A stretch of 64,000 bases of DNA. Source: GAS188 sp044445965. Lineage in GTDB: Bacteria > Pseudomonadota > Alphaproteobacteria > Rhizobiales > Beijerinckiaceae. Location: NCBI GenBank assembly GCA_044445965.1, contig JBIOEJ010000011.1, positions 1 to 64,000 on the forward strand, given 5' to 3'. Position numbers and translations under genes: made by a program. The notes below the pieces were generated by a model. The model was not told where the DNA came from. It worked only from the letters and a program-made list of their open reading frames with translations, and did no database searches. Within the stretch, counting starts at the first letter, position 1. The number at the start of each line of letters is the position of its first letter. Below, piece after piece: positions 44,797 through 53,345 of this stretch.

Positions 44797-45537
44797 CTAT
44801 ACTGCCTTCTTGCGCCGAGCAGGCGATCGTTTCCCGCCAAGCAGGCTGTCGTCCCCCGCGAAGAGGGCGTCGAGCAGGTTGCGTTCCCGCGTGACAATCA
44901 GCGCCAGGAGCTCGTCGGCGTTGCCCATTTTCTTGAATGCCGTGAAGCCGCGCTCGAGGAAACCTTGCAGATCGCCCAGGCCCACCAGCTTCGCCGGCTT
45001 GCGCATGATGGCCAAGGTCGCGGCGATGAAGCGTTGACGGGTGAGGCGATCGAGCGATTGTCCGAGATGCCGGATCAGCTCGATCTGGCGCTCACGGTCC
45101 GCACGACGCCCCACTTTGCGGTAGGCGCGGCCATAGTCGGCCGCGTCGAGCGAGGTCAGGCGCGGCCCGATAGCGGCCACCATTGCGGCATCGAGATCCT
45201 CGGACAAAGCATCGAGCTCGATGGCATCCGCCGCCGTCTCGAGACCGGCCGTCGACAGGAACTTGGTCATCATCGGAACGACGCGCCCGACCTCCGCATC
45301 CCGGTTGCCGGGGTCATTCACGCCGTAAACGTCGGTGAGAAAAAACTTTGCCGCTTCCCCGAACCGCGGACTTGCCAACAGGTCCCCATGCGTGCGCGCC
45401 AGCCGCTCCGCCTGCCAGGCGCGCAGCTTCCGGCGGGCGGCCGCCGCCTTCGGATCGGCATGGGCGGACGACCGCAGTCCCGCCGCTCGGGCCAGCTGCT
45501 CCGTGACGCGTGCGGTGATTTCTTCTTTTTCCGGCAT
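44797..45537 (-). CDS. FFLEELY-motif protein of unknown function
   Basis: A 246-residue, mostly helical cytoplasmic protein with the family motif in the form EAAKFFLTDVYG (F65-F66-L67-T68-D69-V70-Y71-G72) and a basic C-terminal tail (KRSPARRKKAV). Proteins with this motif are conserved in many proteobacteria, but I know of no function. It is first in the operon with aldehyde dehydrogenase and GMC oxidase, and divergent to the wax ester synthase gene over 67 bp. The placement suggests a role in lipid storage or its control. Confidence 0.75.
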   Translation of the reverse strand: MPEKEEITARVTEQLARAAGLRSSAHADPKAAAARRKLRAWQAERLARTHGDLLASPRFGEAAKFFLTDVYGVNDPGNRDAEVGRVVPMMTKFLSTAGLETAADAIELDALSEDLDAAMVAAIGPRLTSLDAADYGRAYRKVGRRADRERQIELIRHLGQSLDRLTRQRFIAATLAIMRKPAKLVGLGDLQGFLERGFTAFKKMGNADELLALIVTRERNLLDALFAGDDSLLGGKRSPARRKKAV

Positions 45538-45604
45538 ATTCTTGCGTTTATGACAATGGCTAGGCAGTTTCGCCTAGACGGTTCCGCTGCTGGGGCAATG
45601 ACCT

Positions 45605-47089
45605 ATGTCAAATAGCCAACGCATGGCCCCCATCGATACGACCTGGCTGCGTATGGACCGGCCCACCAACCTCATGGTCATTGTGGGGGTCTTGGTCCTG
45701 GCGGGACCAGTCGACGTATCCTTGCTCCAAGACATGCTTGCCGAGCGGCTGCTGGCCATTCCGCGCTTTCGGCAGCGGACGGAGACGCGAGAGACCGGTA
45801 CCTGGTGGTGCGACGATCGGCAATTCGACCTGACCCGGCACCTCAAACGCACCCGCTTGCCGGGGGCCGCCGACAAGGCGGAGCTCGAACAATTCGTCGC
45901 CGGTCTCGCCGCGACGCCGCTCGACCCGCTGCATCCGCTGTGGCAGTTCCACATCGTCGAGGACTACGAAGGCGGAGCGGCGATCGTCTCACGCATCCAT
46001 CACGCGATAGCGGACGGCATGGCCTTGATCGGCGTCCTGCTTTCGCTGACCGACGGGCATGGCGGCGCCGCGGCGCGCCGGGCGAGGCATGTCTCCAAGG
46101 AGGATCACGGGTCCTGGCTGGATCTGATCGCTCCGGTGATGGAAGTCGTGGGGGAAGGCTTGCGCCTCTCCGGCAAGCTCCTGCGCGGATCGGTGGAAGC
46201 GGCGACCCACCCGGCCCGAACGCTCGAAGAGGGAACCGACATTGCCGCCGAGCTCGCTCATCTGCTGCTCATGCCGAATGATAGCCCGACTCGCTTCAAG
46301 GGGCAGCTTTCGGGGGTCAAGCGGGTCGCATGGACCGATCCCATCGCCCTCCCCGAGGTCAAGGCGGTGAGCCGCGCCTTGGGCTGCTCGGTGAACGACA
46401 TGCTGCTCGCCGCAGTCGCTGGGGCGCTCAACGGCTATCTGGCCGAAAAAGGCGACGAGACCAAGGGCGTGGAAATCCGGGCGCTCGTGCCGGTCAATCT
46501 GCGCGCGCCGGGCAGCGAGCGGGAGCTGGGGAACCAGTTCGGCGTCGTCGCGCTCGAGCTGCCGATCGGCCTGGAAAATCCGCTGGCCCGCCTGCAGGAG
46601 GTTCATCGCCGCATGGAGGCGCTCAAGGGCTCCTACGAACCACCGGTGACTCTCGGGCTGCTTTCGACCTTGGGCTACGCGCCGAAGCTGGTGCAGGACA
46701 AGGTCTTCAATCTTCTGTTGAGCCGGGCAACGGCGGTGATGACCAACGTGCCCGGACCGCAGCAGCCGCTCTATCTCGCCGGCAGCGAGATCAAGCAGGT
46801 GATGGTCTGGGTCCCGCAAGCAGGCGATATCGGGATGGGGGTTTCGATCCTGTCATTCAACGGCAAGGTGCAGTTCGGGCTGCTTGCCGACGCAGCACTG
46901 GTGCCAGATCCGCACGGCATCGTTGCGCGCTTCAAGCCGGAATTCGAGCAACTCCTGTATTTCGTTCTCATGCAGGCCTGGGCCGTCATTCCCGAGCAGA
47001 GGCCGGTCGAGTCCGAGCCCGGCGCCGTCAAACGGGCCGCGGGCGGAACGCGGCGTGGGCCTCCCTCCAGCCGCGGCTCGGCGCGTTAG
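45605..47089 (+). CDS. Wax ester synthase/diacylglycerol acyltransferase (WS/DGAT)
   Basis: A 494-residue bifunctional acyltransferase that esterifies fatty alcohol or diacylglycerol with acyl-CoA at the cytoplasmic membrane and lipid-body surface. The active site is HHAIADG (132-138). PLWQFHIVEDYEGG precedes it. Later come VNDMLLAAVAGAL, LVPVNLR, LGNQFG and VMTNVPGPQQPLYLAG, all conserved in WS/DGAT. The C-terminal tail is Arg/Ser/Gly-rich. It is followed after 13 nt by a nucleotide cyclase gene in the same direction. Confidence 0.95.
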   Translation: MSNSQRMAPIDTTWLRMDRPTNLMVIVGVLVLAGPVDVSLLQDMLAERLLAIPRFRQRTETRETGTWWCDDRQFDLTRHLKRTRLPGAADKAELEQFVAGLAATPLDPLHPLWQFHIVEDYEGGAAIVSRIHHAIADGMALIGVLLSLTDGHGGAAARRARHVSKEDHGSWLDLIAPVMEVVGEGLRLSGKLLRGSVEAATHPARTLEEGTDIAAELAHLLLMPNDSPTRFKGQLSGVKRVAWTDPIALPEVKAVSRALGCSVNDMLLAAVAGALNGYLAEKGDETKGVEIRALVPVNLRAPGSERELGNQFGVVALELPIGLENPLARLQEVHRRMEALKGSYEPPVTLGLLSTLGYAPKLVQDKVFNLLLSRATAVMTNVPGPQQPLYLAGSEIKQVMVWVPQAGDIGMGVSILSFNGKVQFGLLADAALVPDPHGIVARFKPEFEQLLYFVLMQAWAVIPEQRPVESEPGAVKRAAGGTRRGPPSSRGSAR

Positions 47090-47102
47090 GGGAACCCGGC
47101 GC

Positions 47103-48305
47103 ATGCCTTCAGCCGGATGGGAATTCGAATTCGTCGACCGGCTTCTTCGCAAGGGTCTGGAGGTCGATGATCTCGGAACCATGCTCGAGCAGTTTTCCCA
47201 AGGCTTGCTGGAAAAGGGGATCCCGCTCCTGACCACCCGTATCGGCATGCCGGCAATCGATCCGACCTCCTCCTTCCTGGTCAGCGATTGGTGGCGGCGA
47301 GGGGAGCGCCCGTCGGCGCGGACCAGCTCCGATTTGCAGTCGACGAGTTCCTATTTGCAGAGCCCCATCCACGACCTGCTGCAGCGCAACCGGACCGGGG
47401 AGCGCTGGAAGATCGAAGATCCGGAGATCGCCGGCCGCTTTCCCATCTTCAAGGAATTGCGGGAGCGGGGCGCGACCGAATACGCATTGGCGCTGCTTGC
47501 CTTCAGCGGCGGGCGCACGGCGCTGCGGGGCATCGCGTTGACCATGGTGACGGATACCCCGGGCGGCTTCAAGGAGGGCGAGGTCGAGGTCGTGACGAGA
47601 CTGCTGCCCGCGCTCGGCCTCGCGGCCTACCGCATCGGGCTCCTCGGTGTCGCGACGGAGACGCTTGGGGCCTATCTCGGCCCATTCACCGGGAACCAGG
47701 TGCTGCAAGGCATGATCCATCGCGGAGACAGCCGCACGATCTCCGCTGCGCTCCTGCTGGCTGATCTTCGGGGCTTCACCGCCCTCGTCGACAGGATCGG
47801 GACGAATGCCGCGATGGCGTGGCTCAACGACTATCTCGAGGCGATGGCCGATCCGGTAGCCGAGCATGGCGGAGAGGTGTTGAAATTCTTGGGCGATGGC
47901 TTGCTTGCGGTGTTCCCGGTCAGCGCCGAAGCCGGGAAAGCCTGTGACGCGGCGATGGACGCCGCGAAGGAGATCAGGGCTCGGATGAAGTCCCTCAACG
48001 ACCACCGCGGCTCGAGCGAATTGCGGTCGGATGTCGTCGTCGTGCTTCACTTCGGGGAGGTGATCTACGGGAACATCGGGGCCGCCCAGCGGCTCGACTT
48101 CACGGTCATCGGCCAGGCGGTGAACGAGGCGAGCCGCATGGAAGCTCTGGCCAAGAGCCTCGGCAAGGATATCCTCCTGTCGGAAAGCTTCGCGCGACGC
48201 TGCGCGCATCCGGTCGACAGCATCGGGTCCCATACGCTGCGTGGGGTCGCGGGCGACCGGGAGATCTTCGTTCTCGCAAGCGAGGCGGGCCGAGCCGATC
48301 GGTGA
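47103..48305 (+). CDS. Class III adenylate/guanylate cyclase
   Basis: A 400-residue soluble protein. The C-terminal cyclase domain (about 215-390) has metal ligands D221 in LLADLRGFT and D265 in FLGDGLLAVF, and the transition-state region RLDFTVIGQAVNEASR (N and R). The N-terminal 200 residues (EYALALLAFSGGRTALRGIALTM) are an unassigned sensory region. A start at 47103 is used because the frame upstream lies within WS/DGAT. Tight linkage to the wax ester synthase (13 nt) suggests that cAMP is made under the same conditions as storage lipid. Confidence 0.9.
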   Translation: MPSAGWEFEFVDRLLRKGLEVDDLGTMLEQFSQGLLEKGIPLLTTRIGMPAIDPTSSFLVSDWWRRGERPSARTSSDLQSTSSYLQSPIHDLLQRNRTGERWKIEDPEIAGRFPIFKELRERGATEYALALLAFSGGRTALRGIALTMVTDTPGGFKEGEVEVVTRLLPALGLAAYRIGLLGVATETLGAYLGPFTGNQVLQGMIHRGDSRTISAALLLADLRGFTALVDRIGTNAAMAWLNDYLEAMADPVAEHGGEVLKFLGDGLLAVFPVSAEAGKACDAAMDAAKEIRARMKSLNDHRGSSELRSDVVVVLHFGEVIYGNIGAAQRLDFTVIGQAVNEASRMEALAKSLGKDILLSESFARRCAHPVDSIGSHTLRGVAGDREIFVLASEAGRADR

Positions 48306-48514
48306 GGGCTCTTCCTTCCGGCCTTCGACCCATGATTACTCATATTTCCCGAATCCGCGCTTAACCTTGGGCGGATATCTGACATTGGTGTGCCCTATCG
48401 TGCCCGACGCTATTGTTGCGGCTGTGGCCCGAGGAGGACTGGCGTGGAGCGCTGTGCTCCACTAAAGTTGAAGAACGACAAAAGCCAGGGGGCAACGCTG
48501 GAGGCAATCTCGAC

Positions 48515-49771
48515 ATGCGCATGCAAAACCGGCTCTTCGTCGCGGCCTTGCTGGCGAGCGCTCTGGCAAGCACCACTTGCGGTGCGGCTTTCGCGGCGGA
48601 AGCCTCCTTCACCCTCAAATATGGCGTGCTCGCGGGGCTGACCGGCGAGCCCGCGGCGTCGGGACAGGCCTGGAATGCTTCGGCGAAGCTTGCGGTCGAC
48701 TCGATCTCATCGACGCTCGAGCGCCTGAAATTGCCAGGGCTGAAAGTCGAGCTGACGGACTCGCAGGACAGCCAGGGAACTCCCCAGCAAGGCGTGGAGG
48801 CTGCCCAGAAGCTGGTGCAGATCGACGCGGTCGATGTCATCATCGGAGACTTCTATTCCTCGGTGACCAGCGCCGCCGCGACCTCCGTCGCCATCCCCAA
48901 CCAGGTGCTGATGTTCACCGGCGGCACCAACCCGTCGCTGACCAAGCTCAATACCGGTTCGACCTCCTATATCTGGCAGCCTGTCGCTGCCGACGACGCG
49001 CAGGGGCGCGCCCTCGCCCAGGTGATCGCGGACGCGTTGGGGCCAAGCGCCAAGATCAATGTCGCCGCCCGCAACGACGCCTATGGCACGAGCCTCGCCG
49101 CGGTGTTCAAGGAGGTGTGGACCAAGCAAGGAGGCACGATCCCGCAATATGTGATCTACAACCAGCAACAGCCGACGCTCGATACGGAAGCCCAGCGGCT
49201 CGTCGAGGGCTCGCCCGATGGCTGGCTGTTCATCGACTTCTGTCAGACCTTCGAGAAGCTCGCCCAGCCGCTCATCCGGACCGGCAAATGGGATGCCGCC
49301 AAGAGCTTCGGTTCCGATACCTTGAACGATTGCCAGATCCGCGGCAGCAAGAACTATCCGGGCATGCGCGCGACGCAGGCCAACGCTTCCTCCGGCGCCT
49401 CCTTCCCGGCCTTCAAGGCCCTGTTCGCCGAAAAGGCCAAGCAAGGCATCGCCTTCCAGCCCTTCACGGCAGAGGCCTTCGACAGCGTGTTCGTGGCCTT
49501 TCTCGCCGCGCTCGAGGCGCAATCCTCGAAGCCGACGAAGATCGCCGAGCATATCGTCAACGTCACCAACGATCCTGGCCAGTCCTATAGTTTCGAAAAG
49601 CTCGACGAGGCGATCAAGGCCGTGATGGCTGGCCAGAAGATCCATTTCATCGGCGCCACGGGGCCGTTGAACTTCTCGGCGACCGGCCGGGTGAACGCGC
49701 TCGCCTATGATATCTGGCTGCACAAGCCCGACGGATCGGCGGGCGTCGTCAAGACGATCAGCCTGAAATAG
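48515..49771 (+). CDS. Branched-chain amino acid-type ABC substrate-binding protein (LivK-like)
   Basis: A 418-residue periplasmic binding protein. The ATG at 48515 has GGAGG about 10 nt upstream and opens a signal peptide (about 1-27, ending AFAAE). The periplasmic fold of LivK/leucine-binding type follows: YGVLAGLTGEPAASGQ, DVIIGDFYSSVTSAAATSVAIPNQVLMFTGGTNPSLT and ALAYDIWLHKPDG. First gene of the Liv-type operon. Such proteins bind amino acids, urea, amides, aromatic acids or other small acids, so the ligand is open. The preceding 209 nt (48306-48514) is taken as the promoter region. Confidence 0.9.
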   Translation: MRMQNRLFVAALLASALASTTCGAAFAAEASFTLKYGVLAGLTGEPAASGQAWNASAKLAVDSISSTLERLKLPGLKVELTDSQDSQGTPQQGVEAAQKLVQIDAVDVIIGDFYSSVTSAAATSVAIPNQVLMFTGGTNPSLTKLNTGSTSYIWQPVAADDAQGRALAQVIADALGPSAKINVAARNDAYGTSLAAVFKEVWTKQGGTIPQYVIYNQQQPTLDTEAQRLVEGSPDGWLFIDFCQTFEKLAQPLIRTGKWDAAKSFGSDTLNDCQIRGSKNYPGMRATQANASSGASFPAFKALFAEKAKQGIAFQPFTAEAFDSVFVAFLAALEAQSSKPTKIAEHIVNVTNDPGQSYSFEKLDEAIKAVMAGQKIHFIGATGPLNFSATGRVNALAYDIWLHKPDGSAGVVKTISLK

Positions 49772-49800
49772 ATATCGCGTAGGAGGCGCGGCGGCGCCGG

Positions 49801-50688
49801 ATGTGGCAGCAACTGGCGCAGCTGGTCGTCAACGGCGTCATCACGGGCACGATCCTGGCGCTCACCGGGGTGGGGGCCACCCTGGTGTTCGGTATCCAGC
49901 GGATCGCCAATTTTGCGCATGGCGAATATCTGACCTTCGCGGCCTATGTCGGCCTCATCCTCAATACCGCCTATGACCAGAACATCGTGGTGTCGACGCT
50001 CGGCGCGGTTCTCGCCACCGCTCTGTTGGCGGTGATGTTGGATTTCCTCGTGCTCAAGCCTCTGCGCGGCAGGGGACTCGTGGCCATGTCGCTCATCACG
50101 GTCGGCCTCGGCCTCATGCTCCGCGACGTCGTGTTCATCTTTGCCGGACCTCAGATCCGCCAACTGCGCATCGACCAGACGGCGGTCTATGATCTCGGCC
50201 TCGTGCGCATCTCGCCGGGCCAGGCGGTCGCCATCGCCATCACGCTGATCATCGCGCCGTCCCTTGCTTTCTTTCTCGCCGGCACTCCGCTCGGGAAGGC
50301 CATGCGGGCCGTCGCCGATAATCGCGACCTCGCGGCGATATCCGGGATCGATGTCGAGCGCATCGGCACCTATGTCTGGTTGCTGGCGGGCGGGCTCGCC
50401 GGCATCGGCGGCATCCTGTTCGCCGTGGTGCAAGGCACGTTCGATCCGACGCTCGGCTATCAGGTTCTTTTCCTGATCTTCACCACCGTCGTGCTCGGCG
50501 GCATCGGCAGCGCCTACGGAGCCTTGGTCGGCGGCTTCGTACTAGGCCTCGTGATGGAACTCTCGACCTGGGCGGGGTTCGCCGGCGGCCTCGAGCCGCG
50601 CTTCAAGCCGCTCCTCGCCTTCGTCGCCTTGATCCTGCTTCTGCTCTATCGGCCGCAGGGCCTCTTCGGCAAGGCAAGGGTACTGTGA
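49801..50688 (+). CDS. Branched-chain amino acid-type ABC permease (LivH-like)
   Basis: A 295-residue inner-membrane permease with about eight helices. It starts LAQLVVNGVITGTILALTGVGATLVFG and carries HGEYLTFAAYVGLIL, GTPLGKAMRAVADNRDLAAISGIDVERI (the EAA-like coupling loop) and VVLGGIGSAYGALVGGFVLGL. Pairs with the LivM-like protein. Confidence 0.95.
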   Translation: MWQQLAQLVVNGVITGTILALTGVGATLVFGIQRIANFAHGEYLTFAAYVGLILNTAYDQNIVVSTLGAVLATALLAVMLDFLVLKPLRGRGLVAMSLITVGLGLMLRDVVFIFAGPQIRQLRIDQTAVYDLGLVRISPGQAVAIAITLIIAPSLAFFLAGTPLGKAMRAVADNRDLAAISGIDVERIGTYVWLLAGGLAGIGGILFAVVQGTFDPTLGYQVLFLIFTTVVLGGIGSAYGALVGGFVLGLVMELSTWAGFAGGLEPRFKPLLAFVALILLLLYRPQGLFGKARVL

Positions 50689-50730
50689 CGGTGGTGCTGT
50701 AATGTCCCGTGCCGCGATGGCGTTCGTTTG

Positions 50731-51711
50731 ATGGGCTTTTTCAATCCCGCCTTCTGGATATTCGTTTCCGTCATCGCGGGCATCTACGCGATCATGGCGC
50801 TTGGACTTTATGTGCAGTTCTCGCTCGCGGGGTTGCCGAATTTCGGCCATGTGGCCTTCATGGCGGTTGCCGCCTACACGATGGCGATCCTGGTCACGCG
50901 CTACGAGCTGCCGCTCCTCCTGGCGTCCTTCGCGGCCCTCGTCGCGGCCATCGCCTGGGCCTTCATTCTCGGCATTCCCACCTTGCGGCTGAGGGCCGAT
51001 TATCTCGCCATCGCGACGGTCGCAGGCGGGGAGATCATCCGCTACCTGGCGATGAACCTGCCCGATTTGACCGGAGGTCCCGTCGGCTCCATGGCGATGC
51101 TCGGGCCGACCAAGCTCGCCATCTACAACGGGGAATGGCAGGCAATGTTGGACGCGCTTCGCTCATGGCTGTCGCCGCTCCTCGGTCGGATGCCGACCCG
51201 CGATGGCGTGATGGCGCTGATCGTCTGGCTTTGCGCCATCGTGCTGATCCTTCTCGTCTGGCGGCTGGAGCGATCGCCATGGGGGCGTGTCGAGAAGGCC
51301 ATTCGCGAGGACGACGTCGCCGTCGCGGCGGTGGGTAAAAACGTGGTTGCCTTCAAGATGCAGGCACTGGTGGTCGGCGCCGTGCTCGGCGGCCTCTCGG
51401 GCCTGCTGCTCGCCCTTCAGATCGGCGTCTTCAGCCCGGACGACTATCAGCCGACGCTCACCTTCTACGCTTATCTCATCCTCATACTCGGCGGCATGAA
51501 TCGGATCTGGGCCATTCCGCTCGGCGCTGCCTTGTTCAGCCTGCTCTATTCGGGCACGCGCTTCTTGAACTTCTTCCCCTTATCGCTTTTCGATTCGGGC
51601 TCGCGCGCCTTCCTGAGGCTGTTTCTCGTCGGCTTGCTGCTCGTGCTTTTCATGGCGTTGAGGCCGCAAGGCCTGCTCGGCTCGAGGCGCCAGCTTTTGC
51701 TGGAGAAGTGA
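50731..51711 (+). CDS. Branched-chain amino acid-type ABC permease (LivM-like)
   Basis: A 326-residue inner-membrane permease. The N-terminus FFNPAFWIFVSVIAGIYAIMALGLYVQFSLAGLPNFGHVAFMA is typical of LivM. RVEKAIREDDVAVAAVGKNVVAFKMQALVVGA is the coupling loop. GGMNRIWAIPLGAALFSLL and RPQGLLG lie near the end. An ATG at 50731 is used; a TTG immediately before is also in frame. livG-like starts 3 nt after the stop. Confidence 0.94.
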   Translation: MGFFNPAFWIFVSVIAGIYAIMALGLYVQFSLAGLPNFGHVAFMAVAAYTMAILVTRYELPLLLASFAALVAAIAWAFILGIPTLRLRADYLAIATVAGGEIIRYLAMNLPDLTGGPVGSMAMLGPTKLAIYNGEWQAMLDALRSWLSPLLGRMPTRDGVMALIVWLCAIVLILLVWRLERSPWGRVEKAIREDDVAVAAVGKNVVAFKMQALVVGAVLGGLSGLLLALQIGVFSPDDYQPTLTFYAYLILILGGMNRIWAIPLGAALFSLLYSGTRFLNFFPLSLFDSGSRAFLRLFLVGLLLVLFMALRPQGLLGSRRQLLLEK

Positions 51712-51714
51712 GCC

Positions 51715-52515
51715 GTGCTGCTCGAGCTTTCCAATGTCAGCAAGGCCTTCGGCGGAGTGGCCGCGCTCGACGATGTGAGCCTCGGGATCGATGAAGGTTC
51801 GATCACGGCGCTGATCGGCCCGAACGGAGCCGGCAAGAGCACCGTTTTCAATATCGCCTCCGGGTTCATGGCGCCTGACCGAGGCACGATCAGCTTCGCG
51901 GGGCGGGCGATGACCGGGCAGTCCGGCGACGCGGTCGCGCGCGCGGGCCTCGTCCGCGTCTTCCAGACGGCGCGCGTGCTCACCCGCATGACGCTTCTCG
52001 AGAACATGATGCTCGCGGCGCCGGCCCAGCCCGGAGAGCGATTCGGGCTCGTCTGGTTCGCTCCGCGTCGCGTGGCCGCGCGCGAAGCGCAAGTGCGCGA
52101 GGAGGCCTGCCGCCTCCTCGAGCTGGTGCGGCTCGCGCATCTCGCCGATGAATATGCCGGCGCGCTGTCCGGCGGCCAGCGCAAGCTGCTCGAGCTCGGC
52201 CGCGTGCTGATGGTGCGGCCGCGCATGCTGCTGCTCGACGAGCCGATGGCCGGGATTTCCCCTGTCCTCGCCGAGCAATTGCTGGACCATATTCGCTTGC
52301 TGAGGGCCGAGCATGGCATCACGATCTGCGTGATCGAGCACGATATGGAGATGGTCATGTCGTTGAGCGATCGCGTGATCGTCATGGATGAGGGGCGCGT
52401 CATCGCGGCGGGACCACCGGACGCCATTCAGCGCGATGCGCGCGTCATTGAAGCCTATCTCGGGCGGCTGCTGCCGGCCGAGGCCTCGAAGATCGCGGAG
52501 CGCGCGGCGCCGTGA
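51715..52515 (+). CDS. Branched-chain amino acid-type ABC ATPase (LivG-like)
   Basis: A 266-residue ATPase: Walker A GPNGAGKST (about 36-44), Q-loop RVFQTARV, signature LSGGQRKLLELG, Walker B MLLLDEPMAGIS and His switch VIEHDMEMVMSLS. It starts at a GTG after the LivM stop, and its stop overlaps the GTG of livF-like by 4 nt. Confidence 0.95.
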   Translation: MLLELSNVSKAFGGVAALDDVSLGIDEGSITALIGPNGAGKSTVFNIASGFMAPDRGTISFAGRAMTGQSGDAVARAGLVRVFQTARVLTRMTLLENMMLAAPAQPGERFGLVWFAPRRVAAREAQVREEACRLLELVRLAHLADEYAGALSGGQRKLLELGRVLMVRPRMLLLDEPMAGISPVLAEQLLDHIRLLRAEHGITICVIEHDMEMVMSLSDRVIVMDEGRVIAAGPPDAIQRDARVIEAYLGRLLPAEASKIAERAAP

Positions 52516-53279
52516 GCGACCTCATCTTGACCGTCGAGGATCTCTGGGCGGGCTATGGGGATGAGGACATCCTCAAGGGCGTGTCGATCGGGATGAAGCG
52601 CGGAACGATCGTCGCCGTCATCGGACCCAACGGTTCGGGCAAGTCGACCTTGCTGAAGGCCATCTACGGCCTGGTCCGCGCCAGGCGAGGTGCCGTCACT
52701 TTCCACCGGGAGGACGGCGAGGCGGTGCCCCTCACTGGCAGGCGGCCCGCCGCCATCACCGCTCTCGGCCTCAATATGGTGCCGCAGCTCGCCAATGTGT
52801 TTGCGGAGATGTCGGTCCGCGAAAACCTCGAGATCGGCGCCATCCCCATCCGCCGCCGCACCGCTGATCAGCTCGAGAAGGTCTTGGCCGCGCTGCCGCT
52901 GATCAGGCCCTTGCTGTCGAAGCGCGCCGCGACCCTCTCCGGCGGACAGCGCCAGATGGTCGCGTTCAGCCGGGCGCTGATGTCGGATCCGACCCTCTTG
53001 ATCCTCGACGAGCCCTCGGCCGGACTGGCGCCCAAGGTTCAAGACGAGGTCTTCGCCAGGATCAAGGCGATCAATGCCATGGGCGTCTCCATCCTCATGG
53101 TCGAGCAGCGGGCGCGGCAATGCCTGGCGGTCTCCGATTATGGCTATGTGCTGGAACAGGGGCGCAATCGGCTGGAGGGCTCCGGCTCGGAGATGCTCGA
53201 AGACCCGGAGGTGGTGCGGCTCTATCTCGGCGGCACGAAGCTGTCCCGCCAACCGGAAGATCGGGGCATGGCGCCATGA
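52512..53279 (+). CDS. Branched-chain amino acid-type ABC ATPase (LivF-like)
   Basis: A 255-residue ATPase: Walker A GPNGSGKST (about 39-47), signature LSGGQRQMVAFSRAL, Walker B LLILDEPSAGLAP and VEQRARQCLAVSDYGYVLEQG, where VEQ replaces the His-switch SH motif as usual in LivF. Starts with GTG overlapping livG-like. The glycosidase gene follows after 66 nt. Confidence 0.95.
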   Translation: MSDLILTVEDLWAGYGDEDILKGVSIGMKRGTIVAVIGPNGSGKSTLLKAIYGLVRARRGAVTFHREDGEAVPLTGRRPAAITALGLNMVPQLANVFAEMSVRENLEIGAIPIRRRTADQLEKVLAALPLIRPLLSKRAATLSGGQRQMVAFSRALMSDPTLLILDEPSAGLAPKVQDEVFARIKAINAMGVSILMVEQRARQCLAVSDYGYVLEQGRNRLEGSGSEMLEDPEVVRLYLGGTKLSRQPEDRGMAP

Positions 53280-53345
53280 CGCCTCTTGGCCACCCTCGCC
53301 CTCAGCCGTGCGCTCAGCCTTGAACTCGCGCGTGAAGGAGAAGCC

